From Pseudomonas sp. MWU16-30317 (GTDB taxonomy: Bacteria; Pseudomonadota; Gammaproteobacteria; Pseudomonadales; Pseudomonadaceae): 64,000 bases of DNA. How positions within the stretch are numbered: the first letter of the stretch is position 1; every line of letters begins with the position of its first letter. The stretch covers positions 372,001 through 436,000 of the forward strand of contig NZ_JAIWJA010000001.1 of NCBI RefSeq assembly GCF_020515695.1, read 5' to 3'. The translations under genes and the position numbers were made by a program. The notes beneath the pieces were generated by a model. It was not told the DNA's origin. It searched no databases and saw only the letters and a program-made list of their open reading frames with translations. Positions 17,709 through 27,061 of this stretch are shown piece after piece.

Positions 17709-18566
17709 ATTGTCCAGCGGGATCTTCAGATACCGCACGCCGTTGGCTTCGGCAGGAGGCAACTCTCCCGCCCGGATATTGACCTGCACCGCAGGCATCA
17801 TCAGTACTGGCATTGGCAAGCCCCGGTCACGGGTTTCGCGCATTTGCACGAACGCTTCCTCACTGATGCCGTCACGTACGTGGATGTTGTGCGCGCGCTG
17901 TTCGCCAACACTGCTGCGGCAGCGCGCGCTACGCCCGGCGGGCGGGTAGTCGTGGCACAGGTACAACGCGGTGGCCGGCGGATAGGCCAGCAGGCGACTG
18001 ATGGAGCGGTACAGCTGATGGGCATTGCCGCCCGGGAAGTCGCAGCGCGCAGTGCCGACGTCGGGCATGAACAGCGTATCGCCGACGAATAACGTGTCGC
18101 CGTCGATCACGAACGCCATGTCGGCAGGCGTATGCCCCGGCACATGCAGGGCCTGGGCTTTGAGCTCACCGATCTGAAAGCATTCATCGGCGCTGAACAA
18201 GTGATCGAACTGAGAGCCGTCGAGGTGGAATTCGGGTTCGAGATTGAACACCGTCTTGAACACCTTCTGCACCTGACAGATGTGCTCGCCGATAGCGATG
18301 CGCCCACCCAGTTGCGCGCGCAGATAGGGCGCCGCAGACAGATGATCGGCATGCGCGTGGGTTTCCAGCAGCCATTGCACCTGCAACTGGTGCGTACGCA
18401 CGAAGGCGGCGATCTCGTCGGCGCGGACCTTGCTGGTGCGCCCCGAACGTGGATCGTAGGAGAGCACCGGGTCGATGATGGCGCAGGCGCTGTGGGGGCC
18501 GGCGTGGACTACGTAACTGAAGGTCGAAGAGTCGGCGTCGAAGAATGACTCTATTTGCGCTGACAT
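17703..18566 (-). CDS. ETHE1/Blh-like persulfide dioxygenase (metallo-beta-lactamase fold)
   Basis: A 287-residue MBL-fold hydrolase. The metal-binding THAHADH motif, the PGHTPADMAF histidine and the VGDTLFMPDVG aspartate are all present, as is a further histidine in YLCHDYPP. This set matches the ETHE1/Blh group, mononuclear iron enzymes that oxidise glutathione persulfide to sulfite. The start MSAQIESFFD is chosen because it follows a GGAGCT stretch and keeps the operator region free. It is divergent from the BigR-like repressor across a palindrome. In Xylella and Agrobacterium the equivalent genes form the hydrogen-sulfide-detoxifying bigR regulon. Confidence 0.88.
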   Translation of the reverse strand: MSAQIESFFDADSSTFSYVVHAGPHSACAIIDPVLSYDPRSGRTSKVRADEIAAFVRTHQLQVQWLLETHAHADHLSAAPYLRAQLGGRIAIGEHICQVQKVFKTVFNLEPEFHLDGSQFDHLFSADECFQIGELKAQALHVPGHTPADMAFVIDGDTLFVGDTLFMPDVGTARCDFPGGNAHQLYRSISRLLAYPPATALYLCHDYPPAGRSARCRSSVGEQRAHNIHVRDGISEEAFVQMRETRDRGLPMPVLMMPAVQVNIRAGELPPAEANGVRYLKIPLDNL

Positions 18567-18596
18567 GTTCAGCTCCTGGTGATCATTCAAGGCAAA

Positions 18597-18622
18597 CACA
18601 ATATATTGTTTTATATAGTGTG
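18597..18622. promoter_or_regulatory. Palindromic operator between blh-like and bigR-like genes
   Basis: CACAATATAT (18597-18606) and ATATAGTGTG (18613-18622) form an inverted repeat with nine of ten positions paired and a six-base spacer. It is the only long AT-rich dyad between the divergent genes. BigR-type repressors bind such AT-rich dyads that cover the promoter and release on oxidation by sulfide or persulfide. Given the flanking genes, this is a well-supported operator prediction. Confidence 0.72.
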
Positions 18623-18640
18623 TTCAAAGATAATCCGCCG

Positions 18641-19006
18641 ATGCCTGCCAACAAGAGCATCCCCATGGACTTTTCCCTTACTGCCGAAGACGTCAGCCGC
18701 CTGCGCGAGTCGGCCTCCAAGGCCTGTGCGCTGCTCAAGGCGCTGGCCAACGAGGACCGTTTGCTGATCCTGTGCCAATTGACCCAGGGGGAGCGCAATG
18801 TCGGCGAACTCGAAGCCATGACCGGCGTGCGCCAACCGACCCTGTCCCAGCAATTGGGGGTACTGCGCGATGAAGGCCTGGTGGCCACCCGCCGTGAAGG
18901 CAAGTACATTTTTTACGGCCTGGCCAGTCACGAGGTGATCCAGGTGATGAAAACTCTCTCCGGGCTTTATTGCGGGCGGGTGCTCGGGCTGGGTCACGCG
19001 GGATGA
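18641..19006 (+). CDS. BigR/SqrR-like ArsR-family persulfide-sensing repressor
   Basis: About 121 residues with the ArsR winged helix (LKALANEDRLLILCQL, then VRQPTLSQQLGVLRDEGLV). The two cysteines diagnostic of the BigR/SqrR group are present, one in LILCQL on helix 2 and one in GLYCGRV on the last helix. They are expected to join through a tetrasulfide or disulfide when persulfides accumulate. The arsenic or zinc motifs of classical ArsR are absent. The stop overlaps the start of the permease gene (ATGA), so the two are co-expressed. ATG 18665 is an alternative start. Confidence 0.88.
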   Translation: MPANKSIPMDFSLTAEDVSRLRESASKACALLKALANEDRLLILCQLTQGERNVGELEAMTGVRQPTLSQQLGVLRDEGLVATRREGKYIFYGLASHEVIQVMKTLSGLYCGRVLGLGHAG

Positions 19007-19794
19007 TCGAGGCGCTGGTATTTGGGGTCCTGATCGGCATGTTGCTCGGCCTGACCGGGGCCGGCGGTGGCGTGCTGGCGGTACCGGCATTGGTGCTCGG
19101 CCTGGGCTGGCCTATCACTCAGGCGGCGCCGGTGGCATTGATGGCGGTGGGTAGCGCGGCGGCATTGGGCGCCATCGATGGCTTGCGCAAGGGCCTGGTG
19201 CGCTACCGCGCGGCGCTGTTGATGGCGGCGCTGGGCGCGATGATGGCGCCATGGGGGCTCTATGTCGCCCATCGTCTGTCCAGTGCCACCCTGGCGACCT
19301 TGTTCAGCGTGGTGCTGGTGGTCGTCGCGGTGCGGATGATCAAGGCAAATGGCAGCACCGAGGAGTCCGGTGGCTGGCAACAGAAGAACTGCATGCTCGA
19401 TCCTGCCACCGGCCGCCTGCACTGGACGCGCAAATGCGCGGCCACCTTGGCGATACTGGGCGCCTGTTGCGGCTTCTTGAGTGGCTTGCTGGGCGTAGGC
19501 GGCGGTTTTTTGCTGGTGCCGGCCTTTCGGCAACTGACCGACATCCGTGTGCATGGGGTCGTCGCCACATCGTTGATGGTGGTGGCGCTGGTGTCGACAG
19601 TTGCGATTGTGGGTGCCTTGCGCACCGGGGTGAGCATCCCGGCGGCTGGCGGCGGGTTTATCGCCGCCTGCCTGGTCGGCATGCTCTGCGGCAGGCTGCT
19701 GGCGCCCTGGGTGCCCGCCCAGGCGTTGCAGCGTCTGTTCGCTGGCGTGTGTCTGACGGTGGCCACCTACCTGTTGGTGCACACCTGGGGCTGA
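19003..19794 (+). CDS. TauE/SafE-family sulfite exporter of the bigR module
   Basis: A 263-residue TSUP permease with about eight membrane segments and the paired glycine-rich repeats GLTGAGGGVLAVPAL and GLLGVGGGFLLVPAF. Context gives the role: the neighbouring dioxygenase would make sulfite from persulfide, and this protein would export it. Translation is coupled to the repressor by a four-base overlap. A long central cytoplasmic loop (about residues 115-145) separates the two halves. Confidence 0.88.
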   Translation: MIEALVFGVLIGMLLGLTGAGGGVLAVPALVLGLGWPITQAAPVALMAVGSAAALGAIDGLRKGLVRYRAALLMAALGAMMAPWGLYVAHRLSSATLATLFSVVLVVVAVRMIKANGSTEESGGWQQKNCMLDPATGRLHWTRKCAATLAILGACCGFLSGLLGVGGGFLLVPAFRQLTDIRVHGVVATSLMVVALVSTVAIVGALRTGVSIPAAGGGFIAACLVGMLCGRLLAPWVPAQALQRLFAGVCLTVATYLLVHTWG

Positions 19795-19822
19795 TGCTCC
19801 CGCATGGGGGGTGATCTTGCGG

Positions 19823-21016
19823 CTAGCGGCGGCGCGAATTGACCAGCAGGCAGGCCAGCGCGACCAGCGGCAAGGCGCTGCCGCAGATCACGATTGCGCC
19901 CCAGCCGCCGCGTTCGTAAAGGCTGCTGGCCAGCGACGAGCCCACCGCGCCGCCGATAAAGATACTGGTCATGTACAGCGCGTTGAGGCGCCCGCGGCTA
20001 TTGGCGTCGAGCGCATAGATGGCGCGCTGGCCCAGCACCATGTTCATCTGTACGGCGAAATCCAGCAACACGCCGGTGATCGCCAGGCCCACCACGCTGT
20101 AGGCGGGATGCACCAGTGCTAACCAGAACGCCAGCGGTGCCAGCACCATGGCCAGCAGTGATGCTCGGGCGGTATGGCCCGCGTCGGCCAAGCGCCCGGC
20201 CAGCGGTGCGGCCACTGCGCCGATAGCGCCGACCAGGGCGAAAATGGCGATCTGGCTCTGGCTCAGGCCATGCTGGCGGGACAGCTCCAGTGGCACCGCC
20301 GTCCAGAACAGGCTGAACGCGCCGAACATCAGGCCCTGATACAAGGAGCGCTGGCGCAGCAGCGCGTGTCGGGCCATCAAGTGGTACAGCGACAGCAACA
20401 ATTCGCCGTAGCTGGCGTGATGGTCGGGTCGGCGCTGTGGCATGGTTCGCGCCATCACTGCGATGATCACCAGCATCACCACGGCGGCCGTCATGAACAC
20501 CGCACGCCAGCCGAAATGGTCGGCGATCAGGCTGGACAGCGGCCGGGCCAGCAGGATGCCCAGCAGCAGGCCGCCCATGATGCTGCCGACCACGCGCCCG
20601 CGAGTCTGTTCGGGTGCCAGGTGGGCGGCCAGCGGGATGAGCATCTGCACCGACACCGAACTGAATCCCACCAGCAACGACATCGCCAGCAGCGCCGGCG
20701 CCGACGTGGTGAAGCTGATCGCCAGCAGGCTAAGCGTCGACAGCCCCAGGGTGGCGAGCATCAAGCGGCGGTTTTCCAGGAGATCGGCCAGCGGCACCAA
20801 GAACAACAAGCCCAGGGCATAGCCGATCTGGGTCAGTGACACGATCAAGCTGGCGCCGTGGGCCGACAGGCCCACCTGCGGGGCGATCAGGTCGATGATC
20901 GGTTGCGCGTAATAGATATTGGCAACGATAGCCCCGCAGCAAAAGGCGAACAGGGTGATCAGGCCCTGCGTCATTTGCGGCGCAGCGCTGGGTGCCACGG
21001 CGGGCGAAGAAGACAT
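19823..21016 (-). CDS. MFS transporter
   Basis: A 397-residue twelve-helix MFS protein. The N-terminal region NIYYAQPIIDLI and the loop LVPLADLLENRRLML between helices 2 and 3 are typical of the YnfM/bicyclomycin-type exporter group. The ATG at 21016 is chosen because the very long open frame upstream is only the shadow of the histidine kinase on the other strand. It is divergent from the kinase gene with about 200 bases between. The substrate is unknown, and drug or metabolite efflux is typical. Confidence 0.85.
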   Translation of the reverse strand: MSSSPAVAPSAAPQMTQGLITLFAFCCGAIVANIYYAQPIIDLIAPQVGLSAHGASLIVSLTQIGYALGLLFLVPLADLLENRRLMLATLGLSTLSLLAISFTTSAPALLAMSLLVGFSSVSVQMLIPLAAHLAPEQTRGRVVGSIMGGLLLGILLARPLSSLIADHFGWRAVFMTAAVVMLVIIAVMARTMPQRRPDHHASYGELLLSLYHLMARHALLRQRSLYQGLMFGAFSLFWTAVPLELSRQHGLSQSQIAIFALVGAIGAVAAPLAGRLADAGHTARASLLAMVLAPLAFWLALVHPAYSVVGLAITGVLLDFAVQMNMVLGQRAIYALDANSRGRLNALYMTSIFIGGAVGSSLASSLYERGGWGAIVICGSALPLVALACLLVNSRRR

Positions 21017-21214
21017 GAAGCGGGCTCCGGAAAGGCCTGAAAAGGGCGCGAAGGCGAAAAGTCTACCGTGTCGCCGGGCGCTCTGCGTGAAAGTTGCTAT
21101 CAATGGGCAAACATAGCGGCACAATCGCTGAACGCTTGCGAGCCCTGAGGGTCGTACCTTTGCGGCCCCGTCGAGCCGACGGTTGGCCACCGCTAATCCA
21201 TGTAAGGCGAAAGC

Positions 21215-23377
21215 GTGACTACGGCGATATTGATGAACGATGCGCTCGATCCCTCCAACCCGGCGCAGCAGGGCAGCCCCAGCGCACAGACCGCCGCGTT
21301 GCAGGCGAGCGTGCTGGAGCTGCGTGAAGCCCTGGAGGCCGGCGACGTCGGCCATTGGAGCCTCGACCTGGCGTCTGAAATCCTGACGACCTCGGCGACC
21401 TGTCGGGAGCACTATCGCCGTGGCCCTGACGAAGCTTTCAGCTACGCGCAACTGGTTGCAGCCGTTCATGTCGACGATCGTGAGCGCCGGCAGGCGGCGC
21501 TGCAAGCGAGTGTCGTCGGTGGCAGCGATTACAGGATCGACTACCGGCTGTTCACCCCGGCGGGCGAGCTGCGCTGGATCAATGTGCGCGGCCGTACTCT
21601 GCGTGATGCACAGGGCCAGGCGCTGCGCATCACCGGTATTTCTCAGGACATCACCGAGCGCATGGCCGAAGAGGGCCGGCGCCAGGCGTTGGCGCAGCTC
21701 AGCGATCGTATCCGCGACCTGGCCGATCCGGCAGAGCTGGCGTATGCCGCCGCCGAGATCCTCGGCCGCCACCTCGAAGTCAGTCGGGCCGGCTATGGCC
21801 TGGTCGATACCTTCAACGAAACCATCACTATCGAACGCGACTGGAATGCCCCGCGTATCAAGACGCTGGCCGGGGTTTTGCGTTTTCGCGACTACGGCTC
21901 TTACATCGAACCACTCAAGCGTGGTGAGACCATCGTGATAGCCGATGCCGAGAAAGACCCAATGACGGCCGCCACCGCGGCCGCACTCAAGGCCATCAGC
22001 GCCCAGGCTTTCGTCAACATGCCGGTCAATGAAGAGGGCGGCATGGTGGCGCTGCTTTACCTCAACCATGCCGAACAACGGGTCTGGCACCCGGCGGATC
22101 TCGCGCTGGTGCGCGAAGTGGCTCACCGAACCCGCATGGCGGTGGAGCGGCGCCGCGCCGAACATCGCTTGCGGGCCCTGACGGCCTCCCTGGAACAGCA
22201 GGTCGAGAGCCGCACTCGCGCCTTGCTCGATACTGAAGAAGCGCTGCGCCAGGCGCAGAAAATGGAAGCCGTGGGGCAACTGACCGGTGGTGTGGCCCAC
22301 GATTTCAATAATCTGCTGACCGTGATTCGCTCCTCCACCGATCTGCTCGGGCGGCCTAATCTGGCGCCCGAGCGGCGCCAGCGTTACGTTGAGGCGATCT
22401 CCGAGACGGTCAACCGCGCCACGCGCCTCACTGGCCAGTTGCTGGCTTTTGCGCGACGCCAGACCCTCAAGCCTGAAGCCTTTGATGTCGGCGCCAGCGT
22501 CAGTGCCGTCATCGGCATGCTCAATACCCTGGTCGGCTCGCGAGTGAACATCGACCTGCAGTTGCCGGACGAGGTGTGCTTCATCCATGCCGACCCGAGC
22601 CAGTTCGATACCGCACTGATCAATATGGCGGTCAATGCCCGAGACGCCATGGCCGGGCAGGGCAGGGTGACGATCACGGTCGCCAAGGTCGATGCGATCC
22701 CCGGGCAGCATGCGGCCAAGGGTCAATTCGTCGCGGTGGCGATCAGCGATACGGGGGCGGGTATCGATCCTGCAGATCTGGCGCGGATCTTCGAGCCCTT
22801 CTTTACCACCAAGGCTTTTGGCGACGGCACCGGGTTGGGGTTGTCTCAAGTTTTCGGCTTCGCCCGGCAGTCGGGCGGCGACGTGCAAGTGCACAGCGTC
22901 CCAGGCCAAGGCGCGACTTTCACCTTGTACTTGCCCAGCGTGCAGGCGCGCACGGCCACCGAGGCTGTGATCGGCGAGCTGGCGCAGGTGAGTGGCGGGG
23001 GCGTTTGTGTGCTGGTGGTCGAGGACAACGAAGAGGTCGGCGCCTTTGCTGCCGAGTCGCTGCTGGAGCTGGGGTATGCGCCGGTGTGGGTGAAGTCCGC
23101 CGAGCGCGCCTTGGTCGAGCTGACATCGGCGCCGGGGCGTTTCGACGTCGTGTTTTCCGATGTGGTCATGCCGGGCATCAACGGTATCGAGCTGGCGACG
23201 CGTATCGGTGAGCTGTTTCCGCAACTACCGGTGATCCTCACCAGTGGCTACAGTCATGTCCTTGAGGAAAGTGGCCTGGCGGGGTTCGAGCTGTTGCACA
23301 AGCCTTACTCGGTGGATCAGCTATCCCGCGTGCTGGGGCAGGCTACCAAGGGGCAACGTCACTCATCGCTCCTCTAA
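21215..23377 (+). CDS. Soluble hybrid sensor histidine kinase (PAS-GAF-HisKA-HATPase-REC)
   Basis: A 720-residue protein with a PAS_3-type fold (about residues 45-155), a GAF domain (165-310), a coiled linker, HisKA with phosphorylatable His362 in [11 protein letters not shown], an HATPase with DTGAGID and GTGLGLS, and a C-terminal receiver with Asp649 in [11 protein letters not shown]. No membrane helices are visible, so the signal is cytoplasmic. The receiver probably passes phosphate to a separate protein, because no output domain or regulator gene is adjacent. The GTG start at 21215 has a weak AAGGCG site; ATG at 21233 is an alternative. Confidence 0.92.
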   Translation: MTTAILMNDALDPSNPAQQGSPSAQTAALQASVLELREALEAGDVGHWSLDLASEILTTSATCREHYRRGPDEAFSYAQLVAAVHVDDRERRQAALQASVVGGSDYRIDYRLFTPAGELRWINVRGRTLRDAQGQALRITGISQDITERMAEEGRRQALAQLSDRIRDLADPAELAYAAAEILGRHLEVSRAGYGLVDTFNETITIERDWNAPRIKTLAGVLRFRDYGSYIEPLKRGETIVIADAEKDPMTAATAAALKAISAQAFVNMPVNEEGGMVALLYLNHAEQRVWHPADLALVREVAHRTRMAVERRRAEHRLRALTASLEQQVESRTRALLDTEEALRQAQKMEAVGQLTGGVAHDFNNLLTVIRSSTDLLGRPNLAPERRQRYVEAISETVNRATRLTGQLLAFARRQTLKPEAFDVGASVSAVIGMLNTLVGSRVNIDLQLPDEVCFIHADPSQFDTALINMAVNARDAMAGQGRVTITVAKVDAIPGQHAAKGQFVAVAISDTGAGIDPADLARIFEPFFTTKAFGDGTGLGLSQVFGFARQSGGDVQVHSVPGQGATFTLYLPSVQARTATEAVIGELAQVSGGGVCVLVVEDNEEVGAFAAESLLELGYAPVWVKSAERALVELTSAPGRFDVVFSDVVMPGINGIELATRIGELFPQLPVILTSGYSHVLEESGLAGFELLHKPYSVDQLSRVLGQATKGQRHSSLL

Positions 23378-23384
23378 AAGCGGC

Positions 23385-23460
23385 GGCTTGCCCCAATAGG
23401 GGCTGCCAATCACTGCAGCAGTGTCTGATCCACCGTGATGGGGGCAAGCCCCCTCGCTAC
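23385..23460. repeat. Nested palindromic element
   Basis: GGCTTGCCCC (23385-23394) and GGGGCAAGCC (23441-23450) are exact inverted copies. The centre contains a separate perfect palindrome, CACTGCAGCAGTG (23411-23423). The right side continues into CCCTCGCTAC, the arm of another repeat family in this window. It lies between the convergent kinase and DUF202 genes and probably forms a 3' hairpin. Confidence 0.7.
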
Positions 23461-23468
23461 AGCGGCGG

Positions 23469-23789
23469 TCAAAATCTTAAGACTACATAGAGTCCCAGCG
23501 CGCCGAGCACGCTGCAGGCGAGCCCCAAGGCGGCGATTTCCGGCAGCGCCACCGGCGTACGGTTCTCGCTGATCGCGCGGGCGCTGACCCGGTAACGCCG
23601 CCATTGCCCCAGCCAGATCGTCACCACGCTGAACATCGCCACGCCGATCAGGCCGAAGGCAAACGCGCCGTGGTGGGGGATCCAGCGCAAGAACAACGTG
23701 CTGACCGCCAGCAATGACAGCAGCGTGCGCCGCCACGCCAGCAGGGTGCGTTCCGGTTGCAGGCCGACGTCATGGTGCAGGCTGGTCAT
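23469..23789 (-). CDS. DUF202 small membrane protein (YidG-like)
   Basis: A 106-residue protein with the DUF202 N-terminal block PERTLLAWRRTLLSLL followed by about three membrane helices. The function of DUF202 proteins is not established; E. coli YidG and YidH are paired in the same way. It starts six bases after the stop of the longer DUF202 gene, so the two form a short operon and may form a heteromeric membrane complex. Confidence 0.82.
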   Translation of the reverse strand: MTSLHHDVGLQPERTLLAWRRTLLSLLAVSTLFLRWIPHHGAFAFGLIGVAMFSVVTIWLGQWRRYRVSARAISENRTPVALPEIAALGLACSVLGALGLYVVLRF

Positions 23790-23795
23790 CGCGGC

Positions 23796-24227
23796 TCACA
23801 CCTGGCGCAAAGCAACGAAAGCGATCAGCACCGCCGTCACCAGTGCGCCGCCAATGGACAGCAACGGCACCAGCAGCGGCAAGGGCAACGGATTGCGCTG
23901 GCGCATCGCGCGTTCGACATTCAGCCAGCGCAGGCAAGCACTGACACTGATAAGCATGCCCAGCACAAGCAGGGTAATGGCCAGCGTCTTGCGCAATTCA
24001 GGCATGAACACATCGGCGGTGAAGGCCTCGACGGCAATGCCACCCGCCATCAGCGCCAGCGCGGTACGAATCCACGCCAGGAAGGTGCGTTCGTTGGCCA
24101 AGGTAAAGCGTGGATCGGGTTCGCTGCCGCCGCCGAGCAGATCCAGGGTGCGTCTGCTGCGCGGCGTTGGCGGTGTTTTATTTGCGTGAGGCTTGGCCGC
24201 CGGGGGCGGTGAGGAGTTGGAATCCAT
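23796..24227 (-). CDS. DUF202 membrane protein (YidH-like)
   Basis: A 143-residue protein: a proline-rich cytosolic N-terminus of about 35 residues, the DUF202 signature NERTFLAWIRTALALMAGGIA, and three predicted membrane helices. It is the first gene of a pair with the shorter DUF202 protein. Family membership is clear, and no function can be assigned from sequence or context. Confidence 0.85.
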   Translation of the reverse strand: MDSNSSPPPAAKPHANKTPPTPRSRRTLDLLGGGSEPDPRFTLANERTFLAWIRTALALMAGGIAVEAFTADVFMPELRKTLAITLLVLGMLISVSACLRWLNVERAMRQRNPLPLPLLVPLLSIGGALVTAVLIAFVALRQV

Positions 24228-24424
24228 GGGGCGGTAGGGCTCGCTGGTCGGGGCCGCGCTGGTGCGTCAGCGTAGGCTTGGGGCATCGTAGCAGAGCTCC
24301 GCGCTGGCCAGGAATCTGCCTGCGACCTGATGAAACACACAGGCGACGCCGATTGTGGGGTGGCAAAGAATCCATTAACAGATAACATGGCCCTCCTCTG
24401 ACTGATGACGGAACAGCATGTGTC

Positions 24425-25324
24425 ATGGCTTTTGACGAACGTTCAATGAATGGAATGGGTGTATTTGTCGCCATTGTCGAGCAAGGCAGCTTTGCAGCGG
24501 CAGGTGACATTCTGGATATGTCACAGCCCGGCGTCAGCCGCGCCATAGCCCGGCTGGAGGCACGCCTGGGGGTCCGCTTGTTCGACCGCACCACCCGCAC
24601 GGTGAGCCTCACCGAGGACGGTCTGCGCTTTCATTCATTGGTGATGCCGTTGCTCGCCGGGCTCGAAGAAGCCGCCGACAGTACTACCCGCGGCGCGGCG
24701 GCAGTGCGTGGGCGTTTGCGGGTCAACATCGACCCTAGTCTGGCGCGGTTGCTGTCCGGCGCTCTGATCGGGGAATTTCTGCGCGCCTACCCTGAGGTCC
24801 AGCTCGAGCTGGTGACCCGCGAACGCCTCGGGGACCTGGTCGGCGAAGGGTTCGACTTGGGCCTGCGTTTTGGCGAGCCGCCCGTCAGCCACTTGCAGGC
24901 CAGTCAGTTAATGGACACTCGGCTGCTGACCGTCGCCACACCCGGCTATCTGGCCGCTCATGGCCGGCCGCGCACCCCGCAGGAGCTGGCCGAGCATCGC
25001 TGCATTCAGTATCGCGATGCCGAGCTTGGGCGTTTGCATGACTGGGCGTTCCATCGTGGCCGTCAGCGCCTGGACGTGACCACCGAAGGCGTATTGACGG
25101 TCAACGACGTGAACACCTTGCACAGTTGTTGCCTGGCGGGTGAGGGGATCGCCCAGTTGATGGCACTGGGCAACGAAGCGCTGCTGGCGCAGGGCTGCCT
25201 GGTCGAGCTGTTCCCCGACTGGCCTGACGAGCGGCTGAGCCTGTATTCACTGCTGCCGCCACGCATGCAACCCCCCACCAAAAGTCGCGCGTTCGTGGAC
25301 TTCGTCAGCCGCCAGATAGGCTGA
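24425..25324 (+). CDS. LysR-family transcriptional regulator
   Basis: A 299-residue LysR protein. The N-terminal helix-turn-helix (FAAAGDILDMSQPGVSRAIARLE) is followed by the LFDRTTRTVSLTEDG segment and a periplasmic-binding-like effector domain. The ATG is 11 bases after GGAA; internal Met8 or Met11 are possible starts. It converges on the AroQ-like gene, and the target could be either neighbour or distant. The overall sequence resembles the CrgA-like branch with a short effector pocket, but the inducer is unknown. Confidence 0.88.
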   Translation: MAFDERSMNGMGVFVAIVEQGSFAAAGDILDMSQPGVSRAIARLEARLGVRLFDRTTRTVSLTEDGLRFHSLVMPLLAGLEEAADSTTRGAAAVRGRLRVNIDPSLARLLSGALIGEFLRAYPEVQLELVTRERLGDLVGEGFDLGLRFGEPPVSHLQASQLMDTRLLTVATPGYLAAHGRPRTPQELAEHRCIQYRDAELGRLHDWAFHRGRQRLDVTTEGVLTVNDVNTLHSCCLAGEGIAQLMALGNEALLAQGCLVELFPDWPDERLSLYSLLPPRMQPPTKSRAFVDFVSRQIG

Positions 25325-25344
25325 GCACGACCGCACGCGGATGC

Positions 25345-25785
25345 TTACTTGCGCTGGTTGGCCGAAACGGCGGCGCGCAGGGCCAACAGGTAGCTGTCGA
25401 CGCCAAGGCCACAGATCTGCCCCGTGACGATTTCGCCGAATACCGAGTGATGGCGGAATTCTTCACGGGCATGAATGTTGGACATGTGCACTTCGATCAC
25501 CGGCACTTCCAGAATCGCCAGCGCATCGCGGATGCCGTAGCTGTAGTGAGTCCAGGCGCCAGCGTTGATCAACACGGCATCGACCTTGTCCAGGTAGCCC
25601 TGGTGAATGCGCTCGCACATCTCGCCTTCATGGTTGGTCTGAAAGGTCTCGACCGTGGTGTCCAGCTCCTTGCCCAGGGCGCGCAGCTGGTCGTCGATCT
25701 CGGCCAGGGTGATGGTGCCGTACTGCTTTGGATCGCGCTTGCCGAACATGTTGTGATTGATGCCGTGGAGCATGAGCACTTTCAT
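25345..25785 (-). CDS. aroQ: Type II 3-dehydroquinate dehydratase-like protein (variant AroQ)
   Basis: A 146-residue protein of the dodecameric type II dehydroquinase fold, which dehydrates 3-dehydroquinate in the shikimate or quinate route. The catalytic-loop Arg and Tyr (GKRDPKQYG), the substrate-binding INAGAWTHYSYGIRDAL and the catalytic His in VIEVHMSNIHARE are all present. The N-terminal loop reads HGINHNMFG rather than the usual NGPNLNLLG, and FRHHS replaces the usual FRHTS-like block, so it is a diverged paralogue, perhaps catabolic. The start MKVLMLHG is preferred over one 20 codons upstream. Confidence 0.85.
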   Translation of the reverse strand: MKVLMLHGINHNMFGKRDPKQYGTITLAEIDDQLRALGKELDTTVETFQTNHEGEMCERIHQGYLDKVDAVLINAGAWTHYSYGIRDALAILEVPVIEVHMSNIHAREEFRHHSVFGEIVTGQICGLGVDSYLLALRAAVSANQRK

Positions 25786-26129
25786 CGGTTTACCTTTTTT
25801 TGCAGGATCAATGCGGTTGAAATCGATCGACACCGCAGGTCTCAAGGACAGGATTATTCTTGTCGCGGCGTGGGTGTGTCGATCCGAAAGACGCCGCCCC
25901 CATCAGCGGTGGGCGCCCGAGGCAAACTTGTAGCCGAGGCGGCGTTGTCTTTCAACTGAATATTTTTTCGTGGCGCGCTTGAACTACCATGGCCTACAGT
26001 CCGCCAAACAGAAGTACGGCTCGTCTGTCTCGGGCCCGGCGTTTGGCGTGCGGCGTGCGACGTATAGTTAAGTTATCGCCACTGGCTGTATGTTCCCGAC
26101 AATCGCCCCGCGAGGAGAGCCACCCGACG

Positions 26130-27044
26130 ATGTGGATTGTGCTTGCGCTGTTGGTCGTCCTGCTGATGCTCGGCGGCGCCGCGATTTACCTGCTGCATGC
26201 TCGGCGTGTGCCCGTGTCTTTGGTGCAAGGGACGCTGGCTCATCGAGAGCTTGGCAGCGCGCCGCTCGCGCGCCATTACGACACCTACGTCCCCCGCGAA
26301 CTGGTCCCGGACGCACCGCTGGTGATTGCGCTGCATGGCGAGAGACAAGATCCTGCAGCGATGCGCGGGTTGATCGGCCAGGCGCTGGAGCAGCAGGCGC
26401 GCGTATGCGGCTTCGCGGTGGCCTATCCGGCCGCCCAGCCAGCCGGGTGGGGCAGTGGCAGCCCCGAGGACATAGCGTTTATTCAGGCCATGATCGAGGC
26501 AATGGCTGTCGAGCATGCGATCGATGTCGAGCGGGTCTATGTACTGGGTTATGGCAGCGGCGGCCAGATGGTCTATCGGCTGGCACTGGCAGTGCCACAG
26601 CAGCTGGCCGGTGTCGCGGCGATCGCCGCCAGTTTGCCGATCGGTGACGCCCCCGGGCCGGCAGTGGGCGGCGTGGCAGTGCCGATGCTGATCATCAACG
26701 GGACGGCTGACCGGCTCAATCCGTTCGAGGGCGGCAGCGGAAGCTGGTTCGGCCTGGCCCGGCGCGACGCGGTGCGCTCATCGATGGCGACCGCAGAATT
26801 TTTCGCGCAGCGAGCGGGTGCTCGGTTGCAGCAGGACGACACCGTGTCGGCTCACCAATTGCCGAAACTGGCGCCCATGCGCAGCCTGTGGCGCAATCCC
26901 CAGGGCGTCACGGTGGTGTTGTATGCGCTCAAGGGTGGCGGCCATGTGGTGCATCAACCCTATGTGCGGCAACCTCGCTGGCTGGGCGCGATGAATCCGG
27001 GGTTCGATGTGGCGGCCCAGGCCTGTCTGTTCTGGCAGCTCTAG
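26130..27044 (+). CDS. Alpha/beta hydrolase of the PHB-depolymerase/LpqC type with an altered nucleophile elbow
   Basis: A 304-residue protein with an N-terminal membrane anchor (WIVLALLVVLLMLGGAAIYLL) and a hydrolase domain: oxyanion-side LVIALHGE, elbow VYVLGYGSGGQM, acid-side LIINGTADRLNPF and a terminal GGHVVHQP histidine. In this family the elbow normally reads GxSxGG. Here Gly142 occupies the Ser position and Ser143 is one place later, so catalysis may be altered or lost. The start follows a GAGGAG site. It is a single gene between AroQ-like and Ada-like genes. The substrate is unknown. Confidence 0.75.
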   Translation: MWIVLALLVVLLMLGGAAIYLLHARRVPVSLVQGTLAHRELGSAPLARHYDTYVPRELVPDAPLVIALHGERQDPAAMRGLIGQALEQQARVCGFAVAYPAAQPAGWGSGSPEDIAFIQAMIEAMAVEHAIDVERVYVLGYGSGGQMVYRLALAVPQQLAGVAAIAASLPIGDAPGPAVGGVAVPMLIINGTADRLNPFEGGSGSWFGLARRDAVRSSMATAEFFAQRAGARLQQDDTVSAHQLPKLAPMRSLWRNPQGVTVVLYALKGGGHVVHQPYVRQPRWLGAMNPGFDVAAQACLFWQL

Positions 27045-27061
27045 CGAGCAGGGGTGCGGGT

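Noticed and set aside
19823..23224. A 1133-codon open frame on the minus strand
   Set aside because: Only its last 397 codons (start 21016) encode an MFS transporter. The rest is the shadow of the histidine kinase gene on the plus strand: it is rich in Arg, His and Gln and has no family features.
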